A stretch of 64,000 bases of DNA, from contig JAPPGZ010000045.1 of the NCBI GenBank assembly GCA_028874905.1, forward strand, positions 17,032 through 81,031, read 5' to 3'. Below are positions 35,754 through 44,404 of this stretch, piece after piece. The notes under the pieces are model-generated. The model searched no databases, was not told the origin of the DNA, and saw only the letters and a program-made list of their open reading frames with translations. The DNA is from Gemmatimonadota bacterium (GTDB lineage: Bacteria; Gemmatimonadota; Gemmatimonadetes; Longimicrobiales; Gaopeijiaceae). Position numbers and translations under genes: made by a program. Within the stretch, counting starts at the first letter, position 1. Each line of letters starts with the position of its first letter.

Positions 35754-36629
35754 ATGATGTCGGCTGAACTCCGCGCCAGATTCGCGGTCGCTCTGGTCGG
35801 CATCCCGGTGGCGCTCCTCGCGATTCATGCCGGCGGCTGGTACTTCGGGGGACTGCTGGCCGTCCTGGCAGGTGCGGCAACCCTGGAGTTCCATCGATTG
35901 GCGGTGGCGACGGGTGCGCGTCCCATCGGCTGGCTCGGCGTCCCGGCGGCAGCAATCCTCGTGCTGCTGGCCGCGTACGAACCAGCATTCGGTGCCTGGG
36001 CGGATCGCGCCCTCACGCTGTTGCTTGCACTCGTGCTGGCGACCCCGGTTGTCGCCGTGTCGCGGCGCAGCGCCGAGGACTCGCCCATGTTATCCGTTAC
36101 CGCGACGATCGCGGGAGTGCTCTACACAGGCGGGACGCTCGCTTTCGCGTTGTTGCTGCGTCATCTTCCCGACTCCGTGGCTGCCGATTCCCACGATCCC
36201 CTGGAGGGACGGTTGCTGGTGCTCTACCCGCTTGTCGTCATCTGGGCCTCGGACAGCGCCGCGTATTTCGCCGGCAAGCGCTTCGGGCGCACCAGGATGG
36301 CCCCGCAGGTCAGTCCCGGGAAGACGATGGAGGGCGGAGTGGCGGGTTTGGCTGCGGCCGTCATTGTCGGGGCCCTGGCGGGATTCGTCATGCGCGACCT
36401 CGCCAGCTTCGCCGTGTCGCCGGGCTCCGGGGCGCTCATTGGACTTGCCCTGGGCGTCGCAGGTCAATTGGGCGACCTTGCCGAGTCCCTGCTCAAACGG
36501 GAGGCCGGGGTCAAGGACTCGGGCGCGCTGCTGCCCGGTCATGGAGGCGTGCTCGACCGTTTCGACGCGCTTTTCTTCAGCCTGCCCGTGGCGTACGTCC
36601 TGCTCGTGCTTACGGGGTCGGCCGGGTGA
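35754..36629 (+). CDS. cdsA: Phosphatidate cytidylyltransferase
   Basis: A 291-residue integral membrane enzyme that makes CDP-diacylglycerol from CTP and phosphatidate. Two adjacent ATGs (35754 and 35757) can start it. Around seven to eight helices are visible. The signature region has DSAAYFAGKRFGRTRMA, then SPGKTMEGGVAG, and the C-terminal KDSGALLPGHGGVLDRFDAL, all typical of CdsA. It lies between uppS and dxr. Confidence 0.95.
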   Translation: MMSAELRARFAVALVGIPVALLAIHAGGWYFGGLLAVLAGAATLEFHRLAVATGARPIGWLGVPAAAILVLLAAYEPAFGAWADRALTLLLALVLATPVVAVSRRSAEDSPMLSVTATIAGVLYTGGTLAFALLLRHLPDSVAADSHDPLEGRLLVLYPLVVIWASDSAAYFAGKRFGRTRMAPQVSPGKTMEGGVAGLAAAVIVGALAGFVMRDLASFAVSPGSGALIGLALGVAGQLGDLAESLLKREAGVKDSGALLPGHGGVLDRFDALFFSLPVAYVLLVLTGSAG

Positions 36630-36636
36630 CGGTTCC

Positions 36637-37794
36637 GTGAAGCGCATCGCTCTCCTGGGAGCTACGGGCTCGGTGGGCCGCTCGACGCTCTCCGTGATTC
36701 GACGGCATCCCGGACAGTTCGGCGTCGTGGCGCTGTCCGCGCATCGATCAGTCGCCGCGCTGGAGGCGCTGGCGGTCGAATTCGGGGCGCGGCGTGTGGC
36801 GCTGGCCGATTCCGGAGCCCTCGAGAACCGTCCGGATCTTGTGGCGGTGGGATGGGGCACCGGGGCCGACCGGATCGTGGAGCTTGCCCGGCTCGGGGGT
36901 GTCGACATCGTGGTGAACGCGGTCGTTGGTGCAGCCGGGCTGCGCCCCACCATCGCCGCCCTGGAAGCCGGAAAGCGATGCGCGCTAGCCAACAAGGAGT
37001 CGCTGGTGACGGCGGGTGACCTTGTCCTTCGGGCAGCCCAGCGGGGCGGGGGGGAGCTGGTTCCCGTCGACAGCGAACATTCGGCGATCCTGCAATGCGT
37101 CGGCTCGGCTCGCCGGGAGGAGATCCAACGGCTCATCCTGACGGCAAGCGGGGGCCCGTTTCGCGGGATGTCCGCAGAAGACCTTCAACAGGCGGACGCG
37201 GCGATGGCGCTACGACATCCGACCTGGGACATGGGCGCCAAGATCACGATTGATTCGGCAACGCTCGCGAACAAGGCGCTCGAGGTGATCGAGGCGCATT
37301 TCCTTTACGGCCTGCCCTATGATCGCATCGACGTGGTTGTGCACCCGACCTCGATTGTCCATTCGTTCGTCGAGTTCGTCGACGGGTCCGTGCTCTCCCA
37401 AATGGGCCAGCCCACCATGGAGCTCCCGATTCTGCACGCTCTGACCTGGCCCCGACGGTTGCCGGATCCGGTGCTCCGCGACTTCGATCCGCGCACGGCG
37501 TCGCCCCTCGTCTTCGAGCCCGTGGACGAAGCGCGCTTTCCCCTCTTCCGCCTCGGCGTGGATGCGGGTCGTATCGGTGGTGCCGCCCCGGCCGTGTTCA
37601 ACGCGGCGAACGAGGTGGCCGTTGAAGCTTTCCTGAAGGGTATGGTTAGCTTCACCGGTATTGCGAATGTCGTCGAGGCCGCGCTGGAGGCATTGGAAGG
37701 CACGGCGGTGGCGACGCTTGACGAGGTGCTCTCGGTGGACCGGACGGCGAGGAGCCGGGCGGCCGCCGAGGTGGAAAGGATGGTTCGCGGATGA
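36637..37794 (+). CDS. dxr: 1-deoxy-D-xylulose-5-phosphate reductoisomerase
   Basis: A 385-residue second enzyme of the MEP isoprenoid pathway, using NADPH. The GTG at 36637 gives VKRIALLGATGSVGRSTL with the nucleotide loop at residues 8-14. The substrate motifs VNAVVGAAGLRPTIAA, LANKESLVTAGDLV, and PVDSEHSAILQC with its metal ligands are intact. So are MGAKITIDSATLANKALEVI and HPTSIVHSFVEF. It sits 7 bases after cdsA and overlaps rseP by 4 bases (ATGA). Its product feeds the isoprenoids used by UppS. Confidence 0.96.
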   Translation: MKRIALLGATGSVGRSTLSVIRRHPGQFGVVALSAHRSVAALEALAVEFGARRVALADSGALENRPDLVAVGWGTGADRIVELARLGGVDIVVNAVVGAAGLRPTIAALEAGKRCALANKESLVTAGDLVLRAAQRGGGELVPVDSEHSAILQCVGSARREEIQRLILTASGGPFRGMSAEDLQQADAAMALRHPTWDMGAKITIDSATLANKALEVIEAHFLYGLPYDRIDVVVHPTSIVHSFVEFVDGSVLSQMGQPTMELPILHALTWPRRLPDPVLRDFDPRTASPLVFEPVDEARFPLFRLGVDAGRIGGAAPAVFNAANEVAVEAFLKGMVSFTGIANVVEAALEALEGTAVATLDEVLSVDRTARSRAAAEVERMVRG

Positions 37795-39137
37795 CGCTAC
37801 TGGCCGTTGTGGTCCTGCTCGGCGTGCTGATCTTCGTGCATGAGCTGGGCCATTTCTGGGCCGCGAAGTCGGTGGGGGTCGCGGTTGAGCGCTTTTCGAT
37901 CGGCCTCGGGCCGCGCGTGTGGGGGTTTCACAGGGGCAACACGGAGTATGTCCTCTCGGCCATCCCCCTGGGTGGCTACGTCAAGATGCAGGGCATGGAG
38001 GACGAGATCCTGGAGCACCTGGAGGGCGGTGCGGGCAGAAGCCGGAGGAAACCGGGTGCCGGCGACTTCGACGCGCGACCGGTATGGGCGCGTGCCGTTG
38101 TGATCTCGGCCGGCGTGATCATGAACATGCTCTTCGCCTTCTTTCTGTATGCGCTCGTGGCGGCCGCCTGGGGAATCCAGGAAACGGCCGTCACCCGGGT
38201 CATGGACGTCAACGAAAGCACGCTGCCACCCGGGACGGAGGCATTGGCCGAGATCGTACCGGGGGCCGAGATCGTCGGTATCGGGGCAATCCGCCCCAAT
38301 TCGTGGAACGAAATCCAGCGCGCATTCGTGGAGAGCGCGCCGGGCCCGCTCACCGTTGTCACCGAATCGCCGCGGGGCCTCTTCGACGTGGTTGTTCCGG
38401 CGGACGGGGAGGATCGTCGCGCGCTTGCCGGGTCGCTGCAATACTGGAGCGACCCCGTGGTCGGAAACGTCCAGGCGGGAACGCCTGCGGCGGGGGCCGC
38501 GATCGAACAGGGGGACAGGATCACCCATGTGGCGGGCGTGCCGGTCGACAGTTGGGCGGACATGACCAGGGAACTCGGCGCGCGTCCGGGAGAGCGCGTG
38601 GAGATCGGGCTCTCGCGGGGTGAGGCGAATCTTACCCGGATCGTTGTACTCGACGATGTCGAAGGCGAGCGAGCCGGAGAGCGGCGCGGCATGCTGGGGA
38701 TCCTGCAGCAGCCGCCGCCACTCCGCACCGTTTCCCTGGGACTTGGAGAAGCCGTTTCATTCGGGGCGGCCCGGACCACGGAGGTCACTACCGCAATCCT
38801 CCGCTTTCTGCGCGACCTGGTGACGCTCAACGAGTCGCCCAGATCGGTGGGCTCCATCGGCACGATCTGGGTGTTTTCCGGAGCGGCGGCCGAGGGCGGA
38901 CTGAGCACTTTCCTGGGCTTCATGGCGTTCTTCAGCATCAATCTCGCCATCCTCAACATGTTGCCCATTCCGCCCCTGGACGGCGGTCACATGGTTTTCC
39001 TTGGCATCGAGTTCGTGCGTGGGGAGAAGCTGGGGGTCAAGCAGCGGGTTCGCTGGGGGCAGATCGGTTTCTACGTGATCGTCGGGATCATGGTGTGGGC
39101 CCTGGGGAACGACGTGCTTCGCTTCTTCGGCCTCTAG
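37791..39137 (+). CDS. rseP: Site-2 protease, RseP/RasP type
   Basis: A 448-residue intramembrane zinc metalloprotease. The catalytic HELGH lies at residues 17-21 in the first helix, and the second metal motif is in NMLPIPPLDGGHM near residue 390. Two PDZ-like regions lie between the helices, the second with VQAGTPAAGAAIEQGDRITH. It cuts membrane-bound anti-sigma factors or signal-peptide remnants in other bacteria. No obvious anti-sigma substrate is next to it. The ATG overlaps the dxr stop. It is the last gene of the block, and the next gene is convergent. Confidence 0.94.
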   Translation: MTLLAVVVLLGVLIFVHELGHFWAAKSVGVAVERFSIGLGPRVWGFHRGNTEYVLSAIPLGGYVKMQGMEDEILEHLEGGAGRSRRKPGAGDFDARPVWARAVVISAGVIMNMLFAFFLYALVAAAWGIQETAVTRVMDVNESTLPPGTEALAEIVPGAEIVGIGAIRPNSWNEIQRAFVESAPGPLTVVTESPRGLFDVVVPADGEDRRALAGSLQYWSDPVVGNVQAGTPAAGAAIEQGDRITHVAGVPVDSWADMTRELGARPGERVEIGLSRGEANLTRIVVLDDVEGERAGERRGMLGILQQPPPLRTVSLGLGEAVSFGAARTTEVTTAILRFLRDLVTLNESPRSVGSIGTIWVFSGAAAEGGLSTFLGFMAFFSINLAILNMLPIPPLDGGHMVFLGIEFVRGEKLGVKQRVRWGQIGFYVIVGIMVWALGNDVLRFFGL

Positions 39138-39211
39138 CCTGGCCGGGACGATGCGGGTCCTGTCCGCGGGCTGCAGGTCAGCCGGAAGCCCGACGCCCGG
39201 GAGCCTTGCGC

Positions 39212-40033
39212 TCAGAACAGCGAGAGCTGGCGCGGTCCGGCGCGTGCCCGCAACTCCGCCAGATCGAATACCGCCGTCGGGCGGTCCGGCAGCGCCACTT
39301 CGACCAGACCCTTGAAACTCCGTCCCGACAGCGCACGCGCAGCGGCGGTTCTGGCCAGCCGGGGCGTGTTCGATTCCTCGGACAGGTGGGCGAGGACTAC
39401 CACGGAAAGACGGGGATCGAATATCTCTGCCAGAAAATCGGCGGCGGCCTGATTTGAAAGGTGTCCGTGGCTGGAAGCGATCCTCGCCTTGACCGCTGGC
39501 GGATATCCTGCGGCCCACAGCATCCCCTCGTCGTGGTTGGATTCCACGATCAGCGCGTCGCAACCGCGCAGAGCATGCCGGATCTGCACTGTGGGCTTGC
39601 CCAGGTCGGTGGCAATGCCGAGGCGAAGTCCGGTTGCCGAGTCGGTTACGGCGACGGCCACGGGGTCGGCGGCGTCGTGGACCGTTATGAATGGATCGAT
39701 CCTTAGCCGGTCGATGTCGACTGGAAACCCGGCGCGGTAGCATTGGACCACCTCGTTGCCGCGAAACAGCTTTCGGCATGCGAGGCGCGTCCCCGCAGTC
39801 ATCAGGAGAGGCGTGCCGTGGGCACGCGCGAAGACGCCGGCGCCCCGGGTGTGATCGCCGTGTTCGTGGGTCAATACAATGGCGGAAATGGTGGCAGGGT
39901 CCACGCCGACCGTCGCCAGCCGGCGCGCGAGCTCACGTCCGCTGAAGCCCGCATCGACCAGAACGCGCGTGTCGCCAGCGGCCACGAGCACCGAGTTGCC
40001 CCGGCTCCCGCTTCCCAGAACCGAGAACTGCAC
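39212..40033 (-). CDS. Metallo-beta-lactamase-fold hydrolase, YycJ/WalJ type
   Basis: A 273-residue protein of the metallo-beta-lactamase fold. The metal motif THEHGDH is at residues 55-61. The opening FSVLGSGSRGNSVLV is typical of YycJ-like proteins, which resemble nucleases in the wider family. HLSNQAAADFL and VLAHLSEESNTP near the end are also family features. Its start is 4 bases from the stop of the GlmU-like gene, so it is the last gene of a three-gene operon running from 42331. Its role in that setting is not known. Confidence 0.85.
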   Translation of the reverse strand: MQFSVLGSGSRGNSVLVAAGDTRVLVDAGFSGRELARRLATVGVDPATISAIVLTHEHGDHTRGAGVFARAHGTPLLMTAGTRLACRKLFRGNEVVQCYRAGFPVDIDRLRIDPFITVHDAADPVAVAVTDSATGLRLGIATDLGKPTVQIRHALRGCDALIVESNHDEGMLWAAGYPPAVKARIASSHGHLSNQAAADFLAEIFDPRLSVVVLAHLSEESNTPRLARTAAARALSGRSFKGLVEVALPDRPTAVFDLAELRARAGPRQLSLF

Positions 40034-40037
40034 GCCG

Positions 40038-41246
40038 TCAGCGCTCCAGCTCCGACCGGGAGGGGGCTGTCGCCGCGAACACGGTGCGGTAGTGCCTGCG
40101 CATACGTGAGGTCAGTGCGACCTGTCTGCGGCCCATGACCCTTGCGGCCGTGTCGATGAACCGTTCGATATCGTGCTCGGCCCACGCGCCTGCGGCTCCC
40201 CAGGAAAACGGCGGTATCCAGCCGGACACGAGGTCGCCTCCGGACATGCTGGTTCCGGCTCCGATGAGTGTTCCCGTATTGATGAGCGTGCCTATCCCTG
40301 TACGAACGTGATCCCCCACCAGACACCCGGCCTTTGTCAGGCCCGTGTCGATCGTTTGGCTGCCGACATCGGCCCTTACGGTGCGATAGGTGTTCTTGAG
40401 GTCGGAGTTGGTGGTCATCGCGCCCAGGTTCACCCAACGCCCCACGAGCGAATGGCCCACGTATCCCTCGTGCGCCTTGTTGGAGAAACCGAGCATGACG
40501 GTGGTCCTGACCTCACCGTGGACCCTGCACGCCGGTCCTATGCTTGTGTGCGCAACGATCCCTCCCAGCAGGACCGAGCCCGTCCCCAGATACGCGGGTC
40601 CGACGACGCGGCAGGGCGCCTGCACACGGGCACCGGCATCCACGATTACCGGCCCGCCGGTCGTGTCCAGGACTACGCCGGGTTCGACTTCCGAATCGGT
40701 GGACACGGCGACGCGCCCGATGCCGAGCCGGTGCACGCCCGACGGGACTCCCCGTTCCGGGAAACGGTGGGCATCGGCAATGACGCGCCCGGGGTTGGAC
40801 GCTATCAATTCCCACACGGAGCCGAGCACCGTGCCTCTGACCCGGGATCGGGGCCAACTCGGCCACAGGCCGGCCAGCGCGGCGACGGGGAAGGGTTCGC
40901 CATCGGGCAGCCAGGCGCCGACGGGGCCGGCCTGGCCGAGAAGGACCGTCGGCTCCTCGAAGTCCAGGGCGATCTGATCGTCGGGGACGAACCTGCTCGA
41001 CAGGTAGACCCGTTCGCCGCAAGGCTCCTCGGCTGTGGTGATCGTACACGGGGGTGTGTCCGGCTCCTCGAAATGGCGCAGCGACGTACTGGCGACGTGG
41101 GCTTCGCACACGAGCCCCAGGCACGCCTCCGCGCGTTCACGCAACGTCGCTGTTCCGAAAAGGAGTTCGCCGATCGGGCGGGTCGCGGCAAACGGCTGCC
41201 ATTCACGAGCGACGGCGTCGTCGTAGAGAAGGAGGCGCGGGGACAT
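40038..41246 (-). CDS. Alternative GlmU-like sugar nucleotidyltransferase/acyltransferase
   Basis: A 402-residue protein. The N-terminus (LLLYDDAVAREWQPFAATRP then IGELLFGTATLRERAEA) matches the alternative GlmU-like family of Bacteroidota rather than canonical GlmU with its LAAGxGTRM motif. The C-terminal half is a left-handed beta-helix built of hexapeptide repeats (for example VVGPAYLGTGSVLLGGIVAHTS, partial here). It would make UDP-GlcNAc or another nucleotide sugar. The start overlaps the stop of the guanylyltransferase gene (TAATG), so it is coupled to it. No canonical glmU lies in the window. Confidence 0.82.
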   Translation of the reverse strand: MSPRLLLYDDAVAREWQPFAATRPIGELLFGTATLRERAEACLGLVCEAHVASTSLRHFEEPDTPPCTITTAEEPCGERVYLSSRFVPDDQIALDFEEPTVLLGQAGPVGAWLPDGEPFPVAALAGLWPSWPRSRVRGTVLGSVWELIASNPGRVIADAHRFPERGVPSGVHRLGIGRVAVSTDSEVEPGVVLDTTGGPVIVDAGARVQAPCRVVGPAYLGTGSVLLGGIVAHTSIGPACRVHGEVRTTVMLGFSNKAHEGYVGHSLVGRWVNLGAMTTNSDLKNTYRTVRADVGSQTIDTGLTKAGCLVGDHVRTGIGTLINTGTLIGAGTSMSGGDLVSGWIPPFSWGAAGAWAEHDIERFIDTAARVMGRRQVALTSRMRRHYRTVFAATAPSRSELER

Positions 41247-42331
41247 TACGGTGAATCCGGCCCGGCACCCCCGTCGTCGCCCGCATTCCCGAATCGTGTC
41301 GGCAAGTCCTTCAGGTGCTCTTTCAAGCGGACCAGTTCGGACCTGGGCATCACCAGCGTGATGTCACCCGTTCGCACCACGAGCATATCGTGCGCGCCGA
41401 ACACCACCACCCGGCCCGAGTCGGCGAACGCGATGTTGCGTTCACCGCCCGCAACGTACGCCTCACCCACGCAGACATTGCCGTCGGCGTCCGGTACATT
41501 GCGGCGAGCAAGCGACTCCCAGCCGCCGATGTCGTCCCAATCGAAGGCGGCGTCGATCGCGGCGACCCTCGCGCTGCGCTCCAGAATTGCCTCGTCCACG
41601 CTGATAGTCTGAGCCTGATCGAAAAACGTGGCGACGTCACCGTGTTCGAGTGCGGGCAGGGCCCGGGCGAGCTCGGGCGCGTGTCTCCTGAGCTCGGCAA
41701 GGAAGAATGCCGCCTTCCACACGAAGATGCCGGAGTTCCAGCGATAGCCGTCCGCGACGTATCGGGCCGCTTCTTCGGGACCGGGCTTTTCGACAAAGGC
41801 GGCCACCCGGTAGGCACCATGCCTCGCGGGCGTGCTCAACGGCTCACCGGGCCTGATGTAGCCATAGCCGGTTTCGGGACGGTCCGGCGGGACCGCCACG
41901 GTGATCAGGACGTCTTCGCTGTGCGCGATGGCGGCGGCGGCCACAAGAATGTCCCGGAAGCGGCTCGCCGGCGATATCAAGTGGTCGGAATGAAGGGATA
42001 TCATGACGCCGGCAGGATCGGAACGCGCGATCTCCCATGCGGCCCAGGCAAGCGCCGGCCCCGTTCCCCGTGCCCGCGTCTCGATGAGGATGGCTTCGTC
42101 GCCGAGGCCGGTGGCGCGACGGATCGGTTCCGCGAGGTGCGCGCCTGTCAGCACCCGAATGTTGCCGGGCGGCACGAACCCGCGCACACGCTCGATGGTG
42201 TCGGCGACAAGGGGCCGCGACCCAACCAGGTTCAAGAGCTGTTTGGGCCGGCGTGAGGTGCTGAGAGGCCAGAACCGTGTGCCGGCACCGCCGGCCAGGA
42301 CGGTTACCCAGACGGAGGTGTTCGAGGTCAC
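41246..42331 (-). CDS. Mannose-1-phosphate guanylyltransferase
   Basis: A 361-residue enzyme that makes GDP-mannose from GTP and mannose 1-phosphate. The N-terminal nucleotide loop is VLAGGAGTRFWPLSTSRRPKQ, followed by other family segments: SLHSDHLISPASRF, VEKPGPEEAARYVADGYRWN, and FDWDDIGGWESLARR. It lacks the C-terminal isomerase domain of bifunctional forms. The mutase at 4607-5977 could supply its substrate. A promoter-like pair lies upstream at 42406-42434. It is the first gene of the operon with the GlmU-like and MBL-fold genes. Confidence 0.92.
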   Translation of the reverse strand: MTSNTSVWVTVLAGGAGTRFWPLSTSRRPKQLLNLVGSRPLVADTIERVRGFVPPGNIRVLTGAHLAEPIRRATGLGDEAILIETRARGTGPALAWAAWEIARSDPAGVMISLHSDHLISPASRFRDILVAAAAIAHSEDVLITVAVPPDRPETGYGYIRPGEPLSTPARHGAYRVAAFVEKPGPEEAARYVADGYRWNSGIFVWKAAFFLAELRRHAPELARALPALEHGDVATFFDQAQTISVDEAILERSARVAAIDAAFDWDDIGGWESLARRNVPDADGNVCVGEAYVAGGERNIAFADSGRVVVFGAHDMLVVRTGDITLVMPRSELVRLKEHLKDLPTRFGNAGDDGGAGPDSP

Positions 42332-42405
42332 GTCATCCTTCAGGCAACAGGGCCGGGAGCCTCCCGTGTTCGGGAGCCATGCAGAGCGCTCGCCGAGGGC
42401 CGCCG

Positions 42406-42434
42406 AACCTAGTGCCGCGACCGTACGAAGTCAA
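42406..42434 (-). promoter_or_regulatory. Predicted promoter for the guanylyltransferase operon
   Basis: On the minus strand, TTGACT (42434 down to 42429) and TAGGTT (42411 down to 42406) are 17 bases apart, about 75 bases before the start at 42331. The -35 is good and the -10 is weak. It lies beside a divergent promoter for the lipoprotein gene. Confidence 0.4.
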
Positions 42435-42456
42435 CGAACCGGCGCGCGCATCGGAG

Positions 42457-42484
42457 TTGACTCCGGAACCTCGCCGGGTAGAAT
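42457..42484 (+). promoter_or_regulatory. Strong predicted promoter giving a leaderless mRNA
   Basis: TTGACT (42457-42462) and TAGAAT (42479-42484) are 16 bases apart. The expected transcription start falls at about 42490-42491, which is the A of the ATG at 42491. The following mRNA would have essentially no leader. Confidence 0.6.
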
Positions 42485-42490
42485 TCACGC

Positions 42491-43048
42491 ATGAGGATGC
42501 GCAATCTCGGTCTCGTGGTGCTCGGTGCCGCCGGTGTTCTCGTGGCGTGCGACGACAACCCCTTTCTGATTCGCTGGGAAGAGGATCCGGACACGGTGCG
42601 GCTTTACGCACTGTCCCTCCCGGAGCCCAATCTGGTCTCCGGCTTCGATTTCCATCTGCGGCGCGCTGTACGGATCGAGGCACCGACGACCGGAGACAAT
42701 TGGGACATAGCGGTGGACAGGCACGAGGGTGCGCTGGTGTGGCTGCCGGCGGCTGCGTTGGGGATTCCGTCCGAAGCGGCGCTTGCGGTTATGGAGGGCG
42801 AGACCTTCGCTTCGGCGATCGAAGCTCCGGAAGACACCGCCCGCTACGTGTCGGATGTTCCCGTGCCGATCGTCCCCGGGCGGATCTACGCGATCCGCAC
42901 GAGGCGGCACCGGGGCACCTTCGGCACGATCTGCAACTACTACGGCAAGATCGAGCCGCTCAGCACCGACGTCGCCGCCGGAACGGTGCGGTTCCAGTTC
43001 GACATGAGCCGCATTTGCAACAGCCGCGACCTGATTCCTCCCGACTAG
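42491..43048 (+). CDS. Small lipoprotein of unknown function
   Basis: A 185-residue predicted lipoprotein with no family I recognise. The signal MRMRNLGLVVLGAAGVLVAC ends in the lipobox LVAC at Cys20. The mature part contains several beta-rich segments, one with two cysteines (ICNYYGKIE and RICNSRDL near the end) that may form a disulfide. The promoter directly upstream would put the transcript start on the ATG, so translation would not use a ribosome-binding site. It is followed after 33 bases by serS on the same strand, which could be co-transcribed. Confidence 0.7.
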   Translation: MRMRNLGLVVLGAAGVLVACDDNPFLIRWEEDPDTVRLYALSLPEPNLVSGFDFHLRRAVRIEAPTTGDNWDIAVDRHEGALVWLPAAALGIPSEAALAVMEGETFASAIEAPEDTARYVSDVPVPIVPGRIYAIRTRRHRGTFGTICNYYGKIEPLSTDVAAGTVRFQFDMSRICNSRDLIPPD

Positions 43049-43081
43049 TGCCGCGTCCCAGGTGAGCGAATAGCGACTGCG

Positions 43082-44365
43082 ATGCTGGACATCAGGCGAC
43101 TGCGCCGCGATCCCGAAGGCGTGACCACCGCGCTCGCTCGCCGGGGTCTGGCCGATGCGTCCGAATCGGTCGATGTACTCCTTGAACGCGACCGGGCGCG
43201 ACGCGAGGCGCTGGGAGAGGTCAACGACCTCAAGTCCCTGCGAAACCGGGTCTCGAAGCGCATAGGCGAGGCCAGGCGCGAGGGCCGCGATGCGTCTGAC
43301 GAGATTGCGCGAATGCGCGAGGTCGGAGCGCGTATCGGCGAGCTGGATGCGGTGGTGGCCGAGGCCGACGACTGGATCGCCGACGCCCTGGCGGTCATTC
43401 CGAATCTTCCGGATGCCAGGGTGCCCGAGGGCGGCGTGGAATGCAACCGGATCGTGCGGAGTTGGGGCGAACCGGCAAGGCTCCCCTTCGGTGCGAAGCC
43501 GCATTGGGAGTTGGGCTCCTCGCTGGGGATCCTGGATCTCGCCGGCGGGGGCAGGGTCTCGGGATCGGGCTTCTACGTCCTGCAGGACCGCGGGGCTACT
43601 TTGCAGCGACGCCTGATCGACTGGATGATCGAACTGCATGCGGGGGAGCACGGATACCGTGAGCTGCGGGTCCCCTATCTGGTCAAGCGGGAGGCCATGA
43701 CGGGAACGGGCCAGCTTCCGAAGTTCGCCGAAGAGTCGTATGTAACACGGCGCGACGGTCTGTGGCTGATCCCCACCGCGGAGGTTCCGGTAACCAACCT
43801 CCACCGCGGCGAGATCCTCCGTGGTGATTCACTGCCGCGGAAGTACGTGGCGTATTCACCCTGCTTCCGGAGGGAGGCGGGAGCGGCGGGGAAGGACACC
43901 AGGGGAATGCTGAGAGTCCACCAGTTCGACAAGGTCGAGCTGGTTCGCTTCGAGACGCCTCAAGCGGGACCGGCGGCGCTTGAAGAGCTCACCGGGGAAG
44001 CCGCCAGAGTGCTGGAACTCCTGGGCCTGTCGTACAGGGTCGTGCTGCTCGCTGCCGGAGATCTGGGGTTCTCGGCTTCCCTCACCTATGACCTCGAGGT
44101 TTGGGCACCCGGGGTCGGTCAATGGCTGGAGGTTTCTAGTTGCTCTACCTTCAGCGACTTCCAGGCCCGCCGTGCGAACATCAGGTTTCGACGGGCTCAG
44201 GGCGCGAGAACGGAATTCGTACATACCCTCAACGGTTCGGCGCTGGCGTTGCCGCGGCTGATGGTCGCGCTGCTCGAGACCTACCAGCAGCCGGACGGGT
44301 CGGTCCTTCTCCCGGAGGTGCTCGCTCCGGTAGTCGGATTCATGGAGATCCGACCCGGGGCGTAG
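43082..44365 (+). CDS. serS: Seryl-tRNA synthetase
   Basis: A 427-residue class II synthetase. The N-terminal coiled coil (about residues 25-100, with DLKSLRNRVSKRIGEARREG) would grip the tRNA variable arm. The class II motifs follow: motif 2 as YSPCFRREAGAAGKDTRGML and motif 3 near VHTLNGSALALPRLMVALLE. TAEVPVTNLHRGEIL is the serine-site region. Length and domain order are normal. No tRNA-Ser gene lies nearby. Confidence 0.97.
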   Translation: MLDIRRLRRDPEGVTTALARRGLADASESVDVLLERDRARREALGEVNDLKSLRNRVSKRIGEARREGRDASDEIARMREVGARIGELDAVVAEADDWIADALAVIPNLPDARVPEGGVECNRIVRSWGEPARLPFGAKPHWELGSSLGILDLAGGGRVSGSGFYVLQDRGATLQRRLIDWMIELHAGEHGYRELRVPYLVKREAMTGTGQLPKFAEESYVTRRDGLWLIPTAEVPVTNLHRGEILRGDSLPRKYVAYSPCFRREAGAAGKDTRGMLRVHQFDKVELVRFETPQAGPAALEELTGEAARVLELLGLSYRVVLLAAGDLGFSASLTYDLEVWAPGVGQWLEVSSCSTFSDFQARRANIRFRRAQGARTEFVHTLNGSALALPRLMVALLETYQQPDGSVLLPEVLAPVVGFMEIRPGA

Positions 44366-44404
44366 TGCCGACGGACCGGTGTCGGTCACGGGGACAGGTA
44401 TCGG

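Noticed and set aside
39138..39211. Terminator between convergent rseP and the MBL-fold gene
   Set aside because: A 5-bp GGCTG/CAGCC stem is present near 39170-39184, but it has no T tract on either strand and is too weak to call.
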